The position numbers and the translations under genes were made by a program. DNA of 29,699 nucleotides from Zoopage sp. CT-All (Eukaryota > Zoopagomycota > Zoopagomycetes > Zoopagales > Zoopagaceae): assembly GCA_004114245.1 (NCBI GenBank), contig QZWS01000074.1, positions 1 through 29,699 on the forward strand, given 5' to 3'. Below, piece after piece: positions 7,889 through 19,900 of this stretch. Each line of letters opens with the position of its first letter. Positions within the stretch are counted from its first letter, which is position 1. The notes below the pieces were generated by a model. The model had not been told where the DNA came from. It did no database searches and worked only from the letters and a program-made list of their open reading frames with translations.

Positions 7889-10800
7889 TCAACGCTTTCC
7901 ATTTTCAACGCCTGCGGCTAAAGAGCGCTTGTAGTGGTCGGCCAAGAGTTTGGAGACCGAGGCGGGTAATTTCTGAAGAATACGCTAGAGTTGGTGAGCA
8001 GCAAGCACATTGCAGTGAGCAAAAACCTCGTATTTCTCCGTTCCTTTTGACAACGCAAGGAATGCCGTCAGCGCGGCGTCCGTTGAAGTTCGGACGCTTG
8101 GGTTTCGGTCGCGGGCACAATCAAGAAGCACTGGCATAATTCTTACGACCTCTGCATCCAGTAGGTCTCCTGGAGCTGCAGCAGCTCTCTCAATGACACA
8201 GAGAGATGCACAGCGAATTTCGCTAGGCACTTCAGGCATAAGCCAATTCCAGGCCAACTGACAGTGCTCCATAGCGTTGGCGGCGATATCGGGGCTTAGC
8301 AGAAGACTGCTGAAGCAGTCCAGAGCGTTTGTTGCCACCTCAGGATCATCTTTTGATCCCAGGCCATTCACAACCAGGTCAATCAGTCCGATTGCAGAAT
8401 GAATTGCCTCGGCCCGGGTAATATTGATCCGAAGAAGCTCACGAAGAACAGCGAGTCGCATGTCCGTCGACGGGATATTTCTGCTAAGGGTCAGCCAGCG
8501 AATGAGTGTCAAGCTTCTGAGATACCTTATCATTTGGACACACTTTGTCTCATCCGATGCTGAGCAATATCGAGCCATGCACTTGCTGAATGCTGGCGAA
8601 TTTCCTGAAAATTTTGAAGCCAATGCTGCAAAGCGTTAAAGAATTTACCGTTGCTTCGAGCCATGAGGCCGATGAGCAGTCGAGCGACTTGATCGAGTGC
8701 AGCCTCCCCGATACTCCCGGAACCGCCAGCAATGACGCCCTCGATTGCCATTATATACGAGTCTATCTTTTCCTCTTCCGTAGTCGTCGCGGTAGTGACC
8801 AGCTCGCTGACAATTGTATCCAAACGTGGCTGCAAGGGAACAAGAAGGGTCAAATTTCGGCATGCCGCATCGCGCACACGAGGCGAACTGTCGCTCAAGC
8901 CCTTCATATATGTTCGCTGAAGCTGCGGCACGAAGGGCTTTAATAGGGCCAGCGAATGCTCGGAAAGAACACTTACAGACATGAGCGAGCATCCCAAAGA
9001 GATCGAGCTTACTTCAACGCAAGCAAGATGCTTGCCCTGACATCGGAATGGAGCTTTTCGCCAGCGACTCGAATCAACGGGCCAACAACTTGGGCCAAGA
9101 ATGGCTTCAAATGCGCTGTCGTTGTTGTGCGAATTAGAAAACCTGGGTTCGTCAGCGCATACACACTAGAGTTCAATACGAACCAATTCCCTCGGCGGCA
9201 GTTTCCTTTACTCCCATCGAACCGTTCATCAGCGCGTCGACAAACGGGGGCAAAAATGATGCAATTCCCTTTATGATTAAATTTCACATCAATAGAACCG
9301 CAAATAGTCATACGCACCTTTTGCTGGCAAAACGCGGGAACCGGGCTCCCTTTACGAAGGGCAGACTGGAGTCCCTGGCGCGTAACGACGACCAAGACAT
9401 CGCGATCTTCTTTACGAATCGCAGCAGTGAGAGCGCTGAGCGCTTTCCACACAGCAGTGCCGACCTCGACGTCGGGATCGGTAACGATTCGGTACAACGC
9501 ACGTACGTACTCTTCAAATGCCTTGCACCAGGTCATCGAACCCTTGCGCATGGCTGCGGCAAACTCGCATGCCCCAAGGAGGCTTCTCTTGTTGGCAACG
9601 GCACTCATACGCTCAAGATAGTATAGCATGGCATCGGTATCTACCACTGTATCGAGGACAGCCTCGGCAGCCTGCTTGGCACAATCCCCGTCGTTTGCAC
9701 CAGGCGTAGTGAATGCAGATATAATATACTGAAGAATCGGCTCAAAGTTCCGCCTCAACTGAACTTCCGACAGCGGCACAATAGAAGAAAGCAGAGTAAC
9801 GCCGGAAGCGGACACACCATGAGTGCCTAGATATGCGACCACGAAAGGGAACACAACAGCGGGTCTGACGACGGCAATTTCTTTCATCGCCGCCATGGCA
9901 ATGAACGAGCGGCTGCCTTCCAGCAACTTGAACAAGGGTGGAATGACGGCCTCCACAGCCTGGGCTCCACAATGCGCATAGAGTGCGTCAAAGATTGCAA
10001 CACCGGCGGACTGAATCGATGGCGAATCGTCGCAGATTGCCTCCAGCGAAAGACGCGCAATATCCTCGACCGACTCGCTCAAGTCGAGACCAGATGCAGC
10101 ATTGAGAATGGACGATAAGCTGCGTGTAGCCCCTAGGCGGATCGACTCGACATTTGAGTGAAGGCCCTCAGAAAGCATGGGAATGATGATGCGCACGATG
10201 CGTTCGCCGAGCTTTCGAACAACGTCCACCAGAACACGATCGCCGAAAGAGCCCTGCGCTTCATCAACGCCCAGACGCTCGCGTACAAGGGATATGATAT
10301 GCGAGAGAATCTCTTTGAGCGTACGGGGCGTGTTCTGAACCAAAACCTTCCAGATTTGGTTTGCATGCTGGCGAATGGCGCCAACTTCGTCCAAGCGCGC
10401 AATATAGAGACCAGCGAGCAAGGCGTGGGTGCGATCCTTCCCAAGCACATGGACAAGCTTCGCTCGACGGTCAGCATCAGCGATGCCGTCTTCATCTTCC
10501 TCTTCCGTCTGCGACTCGGTGCCAGTGATCTTGTACAGAAGATCGCCAAGAAGCTGAATCGAACTGAGGCGAATGCGCCAATTCTCGTTGAAGAGGCCCT
10601 TTTCCAGCTCGGGAAGCAGGAGTTCGACTGTACTTTGCGGGAAATTGTTGACAATAATCTGACCAGCACGAAGTGCGGCTTCGCGAACATACTCCGATTC
10701 CTCCGCAAGACCTTCCCAGAGTGGACCAATAATGCGCTTGATAAATGGCTCGAAACGCGGACCGTAAGTAAGCGGCATATAGATGATCAAGGAGATGTAG

Positions 10801-13800
10801 CCCTCACGAGCCTGAGGCGTGGACGAGAATGCACTGCTTCCGACCTCCTGCAGGAACATATCTAGACGACTGTCCGGAAGGGTTGCCAGGATTTCGCTGA
10901 TGCCCTGTGCGGCCCCTTGTCGGTCAGCGCTGCCGCAGTCAGACCGAAGTATGGTGACCAAATCTGGAATAAGATTCGAGTAGTGTTCTTCGCCGAGCTT
11001 GCGGACAAGACCACCAAGGGCCCTTGCAGCCGCCGAGCGTGTCTCGGGCACGGAATCAAATAGCGCCTCCTTGAGCGTCGGTATGAAGTCGTAAAGAGAC
11101 AGGTCCTCGCGAAGCGCAAGAGCAGACATGGAGCCTACAATTTGGGCAGACTTTCGCTTGATATCCGAACGACGCTCTTTCAGTCCTCGCGTGACAAGTG
11201 GGACAATAAGCGCCAACGACGGTGCGTCGATGATATGAACAAAGGCCGTCGACAGCAGCCGCCTGAGGGCGCTGTCGGTTTGCATATGTGGATCGCGCAG
11301 TGCATTCATGATCACTGGAATCAGCGAGCGCATCTCGGGACTGGCAACGGTCTGACCAAAGCTTTCAAGAGCATGGGTAGCCGACGCACGCACATTTTGG
11401 TGCGAATCTGTCAGTGCCTCGGCCAACCTTGGAACGACGATAGGAAGGCATGAAGACAGATGCTTTGGCTCACAGTTGGCCATAGCCCCAATAAGCTCGA
11501 GGGCACCTTGCTTGGCCCGCCAGTTACGCTCGGCCAGCGCCTTGAGCAAAATCGGAAGCATAACGCGCACACCGTGGCCGCTCACATGCCGCATAACTTC
11601 TTGCGAACAATCGTTCGCGGCTTCGCGAATTTCGACCTTTCCATCGCCCAGGCAAATGACGAGGCAGGTCAAGATTTGTATACTATAAGGTTCGAACAAA
11701 GTGCCCAAAAGCTCAGACATGTGCTGAAACGCAAAAAGGGCGCCCTGGCGTGCACCTGTGTCCTTCTTGCCTTCAAGTAGATCGACCAGATTGCTGAACA
11801 AACCGCTTGTGCTTAACAGGGTAATCCCTCTGCCTTTGACAACCGCTGCGAGTCCATACGCAGCCCCTTGTCGCTCGGCGTATTTGGTTGATGAGTTCAA
11901 AACCACATCCGTAAATCGCCTCAAATACGATGCTACGTCGACGTTTGCAAGGAGTGGATACAGACAGTCAGCCACTGCGGCCTGCACCACCTCGGACGGG
12001 GTGTCAAGAATCGAGATTAGCTTGTCGACAACTTCTCCGACGCGACGGTCGCTCTTTTGCAAGAAACGAGCGGCACGCCCGTAAAGAATGACCGAGGCAA
12101 CACGCACGGCATCTACAACGCCAGACTTGGCGAGCTGCTGGTCGATAAATTCCAATACCGGCGTGGTGCCGCTCGTTCCAAGGGCATCCACAAGCATTGA
12201 CGCTGCCTTTAGCATTGCCATACGAACACGGGAGTCCTTGTCTCCAAGAGCCGGCAAAATAAAGAAAAAAGACAGTAGAGTGTCGAGGTCATTGACGCCG
12301 ATGAAAGGCGAGAGACCTTCAAATAGCAGTGCAACGTCAACCCGGCTTTGCCACGGGTCGACTTTCTTATCCGTCCCCGGAATGAGCATGCCAAACTTGT
12401 CATATTCGGCTTCCAAGGAGATGATCTGCACAACAAGTCGATTACGCCACATGAAGCGCCACAATGGGGCTCATACCTGCGAGGTGTAGTAAGCTGCTCC
12501 GCAGCGGATGACGTCCGCCATAATCGAGATTTCAGCAAGATCACTGGCAAAAAGGCTTGCAATCGATCGAGCAGCAGCTTGACGGATATGCCCATGGGCT
12601 GACGCTATATAATAGGTAAGCGGTGATTTAATTCTAGCACAGCGAACAGATATGGGGAAGAATCAAATCCCAAGCCGGGGTATCCAATTCATGCTCCGCT
12701 TCAACGTCGAGGGCCAAGCTACGAGTGTCGGCGTTCTCGTCAAACCTGAGAACAAAGATAATCTCATTTCCAGGGTAAATCATGGGAATCTGAGGAAGAG
12801 CCTAATAGACATCGTAGAAGAGCATAAAATGGTAATTGCATACGGCAATAAATATGAGTGCAGCCTGACGAGTATCGACGGACGGCGACTTGGTTGTTGC
12901 GAGAACAAACCGGTACTCATCAACCGTCAGCAGGTCACCGCAAGCATCAGCAAAGGATGCCAAAAATGCATGTGCTTTGCTCGACAAACGAGGATGATTA
13001 CTGATGACCTCAAAAACCAGTCTGAGAGTATCGCTTCGAGGGAATGATTTGCTTGAGCCTAAAGGGTGAGCGAGATCAACGAAAATGATATCCTACCTAG
13101 ACCAGCATGGAAACAGAGTGTCTCAAAGGCCAGCACCGTTTGCTCCGAGGTTGTAGTATCGGCATCGTTGCCTTCCTCGTCGTATTGAGCATTCTCAATC
13201 TCAAGCCCTTCACCATTGCGGCGGATTACTTGGTCAAGGAAGGCAGCAAGAACAGCAAAGAAATCTGCCTCAAACGCTTCAACCTCTGCTGCAAAGCGGA
13301 GGCGATAGAGCACTCTGATAATCAGGCCTATATACAGTTAGTAATCAGCAAGCAAAAATTTTCACTAGCCGGCAAGGGGTTCACTGCACCAGCTTTCTCG
13401 AACAGGAATGTCTTTTAACCGCAAAAGTGCATAGACAAGGGGAAGATGCATAAGTTTGAGGCGTTCAGGGATGCAACTGAAGAAGACTGGGACAACATCC
13501 TCGGCCGCATGCCCAACAAGCAGGTACGCCTTCGGAATGATACGCAGCAGCAACGCCAAATGCTTCTGGACAATGGCCAAATCAATGCTTCCCGGTGTCG
13601 AATGAATTGCTTTAATAAGCTCGAGACCTGTCACTAGATTGAATTTGACGGCAGTCATGTGCACGCGAATTGATGCTTCCTTGGCAAGTTGCTCGCGTTC
13701 AGCTGGGCTGCGCTTGCCTGCTTTTTTCCGTGCTGCCTCCATGAGATCCGCATCCCAATTGGTGCTCGAAGCCATCGTTGGCACGTCCTCGCAGAGAACG

Positions 13801-16325
13801 CCCTCGGGGGTTTTCCAAATACGAACGGCTGCGTCGTCGATCTTCACCAATGCAGCCTCGTTGATACGCAAGAGCACTTCCTCCGACATAGCGGAAACGA
13901 AGCGGTGATCTATAACGACAAGAGTGGCTGCTAAGGAAACGGCTGCCTGACGCCAAGAAGCATCCTTTGAGGATAATAGGGTGGAGACTTGCATCAAAAG
14001 GGAGTCTGCTGCAGCAAATGTCGTGGTAAAATCATACTTTGCCATAAACGCGAGCTGGACCCATGATTGGGTTCCGGATGCTAAAGCTTGGTCAGTGCAA
14101 GAATGCAACATAGAGACACTACCAATGAGGGGGTGATGCGCGAGAGAAGCCATTGAAGTTAAAGCGCGACAGTCGCTTCTTGCTACTGCATTGAGAAGTT
14201 GATATGCATCTCGGCTGAAAGTAGGCAGTGTTTCAACAGACTTAGCATGCTGTTAGATTACTTTAAAAACAAACGGGTTACCGATTCAATCATGTGGGTG
14301 AGCTCTAGAACAATATCTTGGCCGAGCGAAGACGATGCTGCCAAGAGACATGCTGCGGCACATTGCTGCGCACGTCGTTTGACAATGTGGTCGTTAGATA
14401 CTGTTGCCATGAAAACAATGGCGTTTGCCAAGTTCTTTTCCATTATAGGCTGGATGGCATAGAGTCCTTGTAAAACGTTCGTAAAGCGCAACATCTCAGA
14501 CCTTGTCGTTAGCTTTTTGAAAATGCGGTCGTTGGTCGCGACTTGGAAGAGCTGCTCGAAGGAAGGGTCGGCCGCAGATATTTCGCCCAGGACCAGCAGC
14601 ACTGCGATGATCTGATATGTATCGACAGCACTGCCAGAATACGTCAACGGAGCAGACATAATAGATTCAAAGATCGCCCTTAAAGCGACAACAAGCGGCT
14701 GTGTGATTGCGTTCAGTTGGGGCACTTTGGTCACACTGCTCGCGTTGGTCACATCATCTAGATCAACTAAGAAAGGACAAGCTTTGATAGAAAGGCAAAC
14801 CAGAGTCCACCAGTGCAACAGCGACACATTCAATCCAATACCTCGTCAACGCATTTGGCTTGCTGGAAAGCTTTGATGCGATGGTAACTATAGCAGTCGA
14901 GGTGGCTTTGTGCTCGGGCGAGCATAGCAGGGTTGCTTTAAAGACACCCGCGAGAATCAAGCAAAGTGGACGAACGCATGCCTCGTTGGTTTCCTTCGAA
15001 GCAAGCTCCGCAATCGTCGAAAGAATCGTGGGAGCCAGCTCGCCAATGGGAAGCGGTGTTGACGCAAGTGACTGCAAAAATACACCACGATACTCCGCCG
15101 AACTAATCTTTTCTGATGAAATAGTCAGCATTTGCCGGCAGAGGCTGCACACTCCCTACTTGATCCAGTGACATAGGCATTTAGAATCGCGATAGAACCT
15201 GCAGGTGAAAGTGCTTTGCAGAGCAGCGACTGCAGCATCAACGAAGCGAGGTGCCGCACGTTGGAATTTGTGGATTGAAATTGCGTGACAAGCGTCGACT
15301 GCAACTCTAAAACGAGAGGGCTCGAGTCGAACGACAAAGCATTGCCAAGGTTCTGCGCGATCGCAAGCATAATTTCGGGGGATCGAAGAAGCATGCGCGT
15401 GAGCGTCGGCTTAATCTCCTGTTCGAAAGCAGCCTGCTCCATGTTTGCAAGCAGAAATGGGTGAAGGGCATTCTGGCAACATAATAAGCGGCTACACAAT
15501 ATGCGATATAATGTTACAGCCGTGTATCGCGGAAGGAGAGTTTTCGAGCCTATCACGATATCCTTGTATATCTTGATGATTCTGAGCTGAATATCCTGCG
15601 TAACCCTATCCGCAGGAACACTGTCAAGCAGTTTCCCAAGCAATGCGACGCTCTCTGCGGCGGGCGACGCGATAATAGTTGATAAGAGCTTCACCGCGAG
15701 ATCAGTCTAAATTGATTAAGAAGCGCATTCAGCAGTGTACTAGCATACATGCGACTGAATCCCTCTGTTAATCTTGTGCAAAAGAAAGTCGCTTTTTATT
15801 CCTTCCTCGTGGAAGTAGAGTATGCTTTCTGTCATTGCCGCGAGAATGGAAACGAGAGCACGCAGTTCAGCTTCCGAGGTCTTGGCGCAAGCGGCAACAT
15901 GATCAAAAACATGCAAGCAAGCGCATAGCAAAAACGACACGTGCTTCACGTCAATAATTGGCCTGATTCAGTGGATTTACAATGCGAAAGTAGGGTAGAA
16001 AGAATGCTTACCGGCAGGAGGCCCGGGTATTTTGCACGTAATTGTTCAACCACGCCAGCAGAGCCGACAAATTATCCGGATCCGCCGTAATCACCGTGTC
16101 CAGGGCTCGGAGAACCGCAGTCTGCGACGCACGGTCGCGGTACAACCAGAAGGTCTTGGCCAACACTGCCCAAGCTGCAGCGGCATCCACCTCTGCACGC
16201 CCCGTCAGCCCCTGCGCACATTCACAGTCCGTCGTACCTTTTTCACGCACCGACTCGATAAACGAACCGTCGAGGAACGCGACGCGGCGCCGGGTGCTGC
16301 TGGCCAAAGCCAGAGTCGAATCCAT
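7889..16325 (-). CDS. GCN1: Translational activator Gcn1 (Gcn2 kinase co-activator)
   Basis: Gcn1 binds stalled or collided ribosomes together with Gcn20 and passes the uncharged-tRNA signal to the eIF2-alpha kinase Gcn2 in general amino-acid control. Sixteen exons fit: 16325-16012, 15962-15749, 15706-15160, 15112-14801, 14766-14262, 14214-13385, 13327-13097, 13058-12844, 12801-12648, 12604-12477, 12425-9318, 9268-9184, 9142-9013, 8971 to about 8540, about 8480-8027, and 7984-7889. They total 7,755 nt (2,584 aa; yeast has 2,672). HEAT repeats run through the protein. Exon 11 (1,036 codons) carries the eEF3-like HEAT core and the segment NWRIRLSSIQLLGDLLYK typical of the Gcn2-binding region. 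Upstream, exon 6 has the family hallmark TNWDADLMEAARKKAGK..LAKEASIR. The junction near 8480-8540 and the last donor (8026 or 8008) are the least certain. Confidence 0.95.
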
Positions 16326-16938
16326 GTGAGGCGACTGCTAAACAGCAGTCAGACGTGCGTCCAAACTCTCTGTATCATGTAGGAGTGCGTCCAAACTCTC
16401 TGTATCATGTAGGAACAGCTACGCCGCTGCCACCGCTGGATCCTCCACTCCCACCGCTACCTCCCCCATCGCCTCCTCCTCCAATCCCGGCAGAACGTGA
16501 CGTAGCCAGCGATCATGATGAGACAGCAGCAGCCCGCGATAACCGGATTGACACAACCATCCGACGTTGGCTGGCAGGCAAATTCGGCAGCTGGCAACCA
16601 ATTGAGAACCCTGCACCAACCGAGCGGGATGCCTAGCGGACCTTAACCCGCACACAGTAGCGGCGGCGGTTCCGGCGCCTCAGGGCGTATCTAGGGGGTT
16701 CTATCGTAGGACGGCAGAATGATAGTGCAATCGGCAAGGATCGGCGGTATGTTTCATTTGTTTCCCGACGGCACCCGCAAGAGCAATGCAGGTATTATTT
16801 CCTGGTGAAAAAAAACAGCAGTCAGACTGCCGCCCTCATAGGCTGGGTAGTAAATCATAATATATTCAAAACCGAATGATTTTGGCTCATTCCTATTACT
16901 TGGATATTCTTGGGATAATTGAGGCATAAGATAATAAT
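16326..16938. other. Spacer between GCN1 start and giant-gene end
   Basis: This holds the GCN1 promoter side and the 3' UTR of the giant gene. A small inverted repeat (GACTGCT..AGCAGTC, 16334-16350) and a 30-bp tandem duplication sit just upstream of the GCN1 ATG. A plus-strand frame, 16355-16636 without an ATG start, reads through the duplication into a run of prolines (PLPPLDPPLPPLPPPSPPPP) and then RRWLAGKFGSWQPIENP. This could be an exon of a small gene, but no 5' exon was found. The AACAGCAGTCAGAC 14-mer recurs near 16813. The remainder to 16938 is AT-rich and shows nothing further. Confidence 0.5.
16355..16414 (+). repeat. Perfect 30-bp tandem duplication (two copies)
   Basis: The 30-nt unit at 16355-16384 (starting GTGCGTCCAAACTC, ending CATGTAGGA) is repeated without a mismatch at 16385-16414. 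Two copies with no spacer indicate a recent slippage or short duplication about 30 bp upstream of the GCN1 start codon. It is not a CRISPR array. Confidence 0.98.
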
Positions 16939-19900
16939 TTAGTGGCTAATAACGCGCGACTGGCGACGCTTCTTGCGGCCTGCACGATGACGGCGTTTTT
17001 TCGTTAGTCCCAACCCGTCGCGCTCATCACCACTACCAACGTCGGAGCTATCCGGCGATCCCTCGGGATGAGCAGCGCCGTTTCCCTCGCTGATAGCCCG
17101 CAGCTCGGGAGCAAATTTCACCGAAATAGGCACAGCCATATCCTTCGCAATCGGATCCAGATCGAGCACTTCCTGCGTATCCACAAACTGGTCCTCGTCG
17201 CTACTACTGCTGACAGTAGCCCGCTCGATTAAAGTGCGGCTAATTACACGGCGGACAACGCGACGGCGGAAAATGTGTCCGCTGGCGAGCATCACGTCCT
17301 CATACGCCTCCACGTCTTTGTCGCCCAAATGATCTTCGTCTTCGTGGACTTCGTCTTCAGTATCCACGATCTGCTCTCCGCCGTCCTCTAAGAAAACAGT
17401 GGAGCGAATGATGCGACGCACGAATCTCGTAGCGCGACCGGAGGTGTTGGCGTCGGCCGAAGCATGCTCGTTCAGCATGCTTTCATCAGTGCTCTGCTCC
17501 ACCACTTCTTCACTTCCATCTGACCTTACGATCACACGCTTCACGACTCGTCTGACAACATGGCGTTTGGTAGAAGAGGCCGTGGTGCCCAGTTCAACTG
17601 CTTCCTCGTGTTCGCTCGTCAAAGGCAGGACGTCCTCATCCATGGTAAGCACATCCTCAGAGCCATCGTCACGGACGACGACCAGCCTGACTGTCCGACG
17701 AATAATCCGCCTTGAGGTCAGCAGTATTCCGCCTTCGGGAATGTTTTCGGACGGATCCTGGCCTTCGAGAAGTTCGTCGGTGGTATCAACAAACGACTGC
17801 TCGCTGTCCGTCGTCGAGATCACTCGCCTGACTGTGCGCATGATCACGACGCGACGCTGCAAGATCGTGGTGGCTCCTGATGCATTTTGCATGACTTTCT
17901 CGATCTGTTCGGCGGGGATGTCTTCCTCGGACTCGACAATATCTGCCTGCCCATCGCCTGTGATTATCGACCGGCGTACAATACGTCTCACGCTGTGGCG
18001 CGAAAGGACGGTTTCCGTGGTATTGCTTGAACTGTTCAAAACAAATGCACCAGACCCTACTCAAGAGTATCAAACAAGCTGTTACAGCAAGTTGTGTCCT
18101 ACCAGTTTGCTTCAAGGTTGATTTCGCGCCTTCGCCCTGGGTCAACACGGCGATGGATCCATTTGCATTTTTATGCGAGAAAACATCGGAGGCAATACGC
18201 GATTGGCGTGACCCACGGCGATGCTTCCTGCCAGCACGGTGCTTGCGCTTGGCAGCAAAAGCTTCGCGCTGTTCAACGGTCATCGTAGCCAGCGTAGCTT
18301 CATCGGCAGATGATTCCGTATCAGAAGTCGCACTCAGAGATTCCGAGACGCCGTGAACGGTAGAGGATTTGAACTTCTTCGCAACAGTATGCACATCTTG
18401 AGTAGCGGCACCCTTGTCTTGTCTACTGCGGCGATGCTTGCGACCAGCACGATGCTTCCGCTTGCTCATGTACACTTCTCGTTGTTCCTCGGTCATATTG
18501 CGTAGTGACTCCTCGTCGACGGAATAAAAAGTCTCGGAAAGAGAGGCATCTGATTCCACGGCGCCGGACCGAGCTGTCTCGGGATCGTCGGAGCTGACTT
18601 CAACATCAACATACGTTTCCGTACCGTCTGCTTGGATCACTACGCGTCGAACGATTCTAGTGACCCGCTTGCGTGAAACGGTGCTGCTGATCGCTGCATT
18701 TGCAGATGCTTGGGTTGACACTGTCAATCAGATTAGACATTATCAAGCGCCAACAGAGCATATACCGAAGGCTTCCTTGGCATTCTGGCTGGATTCAGTG
18801 ACGTGATATGCGTCGACAGACGTCGTGTGCGCCATTTGAGACTGTCGTTTTTTATGCTTCCGGCCAGCGCGATGCTTGCGCCTGGTCTTGTAAATTTCAC
18901 GCTGTTCAAGCGTCATAGCTGCTAACGAGGACTCGTCAAGCGATGCTTCTGAATCAGATTGGGCGCCCGCGATCACATCCACTGAATTGCAGGTTCGCAT
19001 GCCCTGTTCATCCGATATCAATGTACTAGCTTCGGCGTCGCTGACTTCAACATCGACGATTGTTTGTTCACCGTCCGCGGTGGTAACAACTCGTCGCACA
19101 GTTCTTCTTGTAATTGTGCGAGTAGAGGGGGGCGCTTCATCCATCTGAGACGCCGAGGAAGATTTTGCCGGATCGGTGACACCTAAAAGGATATTAGCTG
19201 AGTATGTGCATTGATTATACGCATACCTTGGCCATTGATAGTCCTGAAATCGATCCGTTTTCCATTAGTCTCGCTGGCGGTGGACGAAGGCTCGAGGTGG
19301 GATTGGCGCTTCTTATGCTTGCGGCCTGCCCGGTGCTTGCGCTTCCTCTTGTAAGCTTCAAGCTGCTCAGAGGTCATGCTCATCAGTGTGGATTCGTCCG
19401 CAGATGACTCGGATTCGGAATCAACGTGGGTGACCCGAGTTGTTGCAGAGATGGCTAGAGTGGTCTGGGCAACATCATCGTGGGCAGTGCTTCGAAACGA
19501 ATGGTTGGCTGAGCCGTTGGATTCACATACAGCTGACGCTGCTCGGGCTGCATAATTGGATTCTATCGAGCTCGTCAGCAAAGGGAGTGCGCTGATTAAT
19601 GCCAACCCATGCTTTCGGATACTGCGGATAGGCTTTGGGATTCGCGAGAATATTTCCTGACAGCCAATGAATGCGCACCATCCGTGTGTGACTGGCGCTT
19701 CTTGTGTTTGCGACCCGCGCGGTGTTTGCGCTTGGTCTTGCGTGCTTCATGGGCTTCACGCTCCTGGACCGTCATACCGGCCAGAGCCGTTTCGTCAAAG
19801 GATTCGCTGTCAGATTCGGACGATTCACTCTCGACAAGGGGTTCCACAAGTTGCAGATCACGCGCGCCTGATAATGAAGAGTCGGCATCTGTGACTTCTC

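Noticed and set aside
7985-8008. A 24-nt intron at the end of GCN1
   Set aside because: The alternative donor at 8026 gives a 42-nt intron in the size range of the others and the same reading frame, so the 24-nt version is less likely.
16355-16414. CRISPR-like direct repeats
   Set aside because: There are only two abutting copies without spacers, in a eukaryotic nuclear context.
17399-18121. Plus-strand open frame of 240 codons, Ser/Thr/Arg-rich, and many similar plus-strand frames between 17 and 28 kb
   Set aside because: These are antisense shadows of the repeat gene. Codons for its acidic and DG/RR repeats read as Ser, Thr and Arg on the other strand, and the minus-strand exons splice cleanly.
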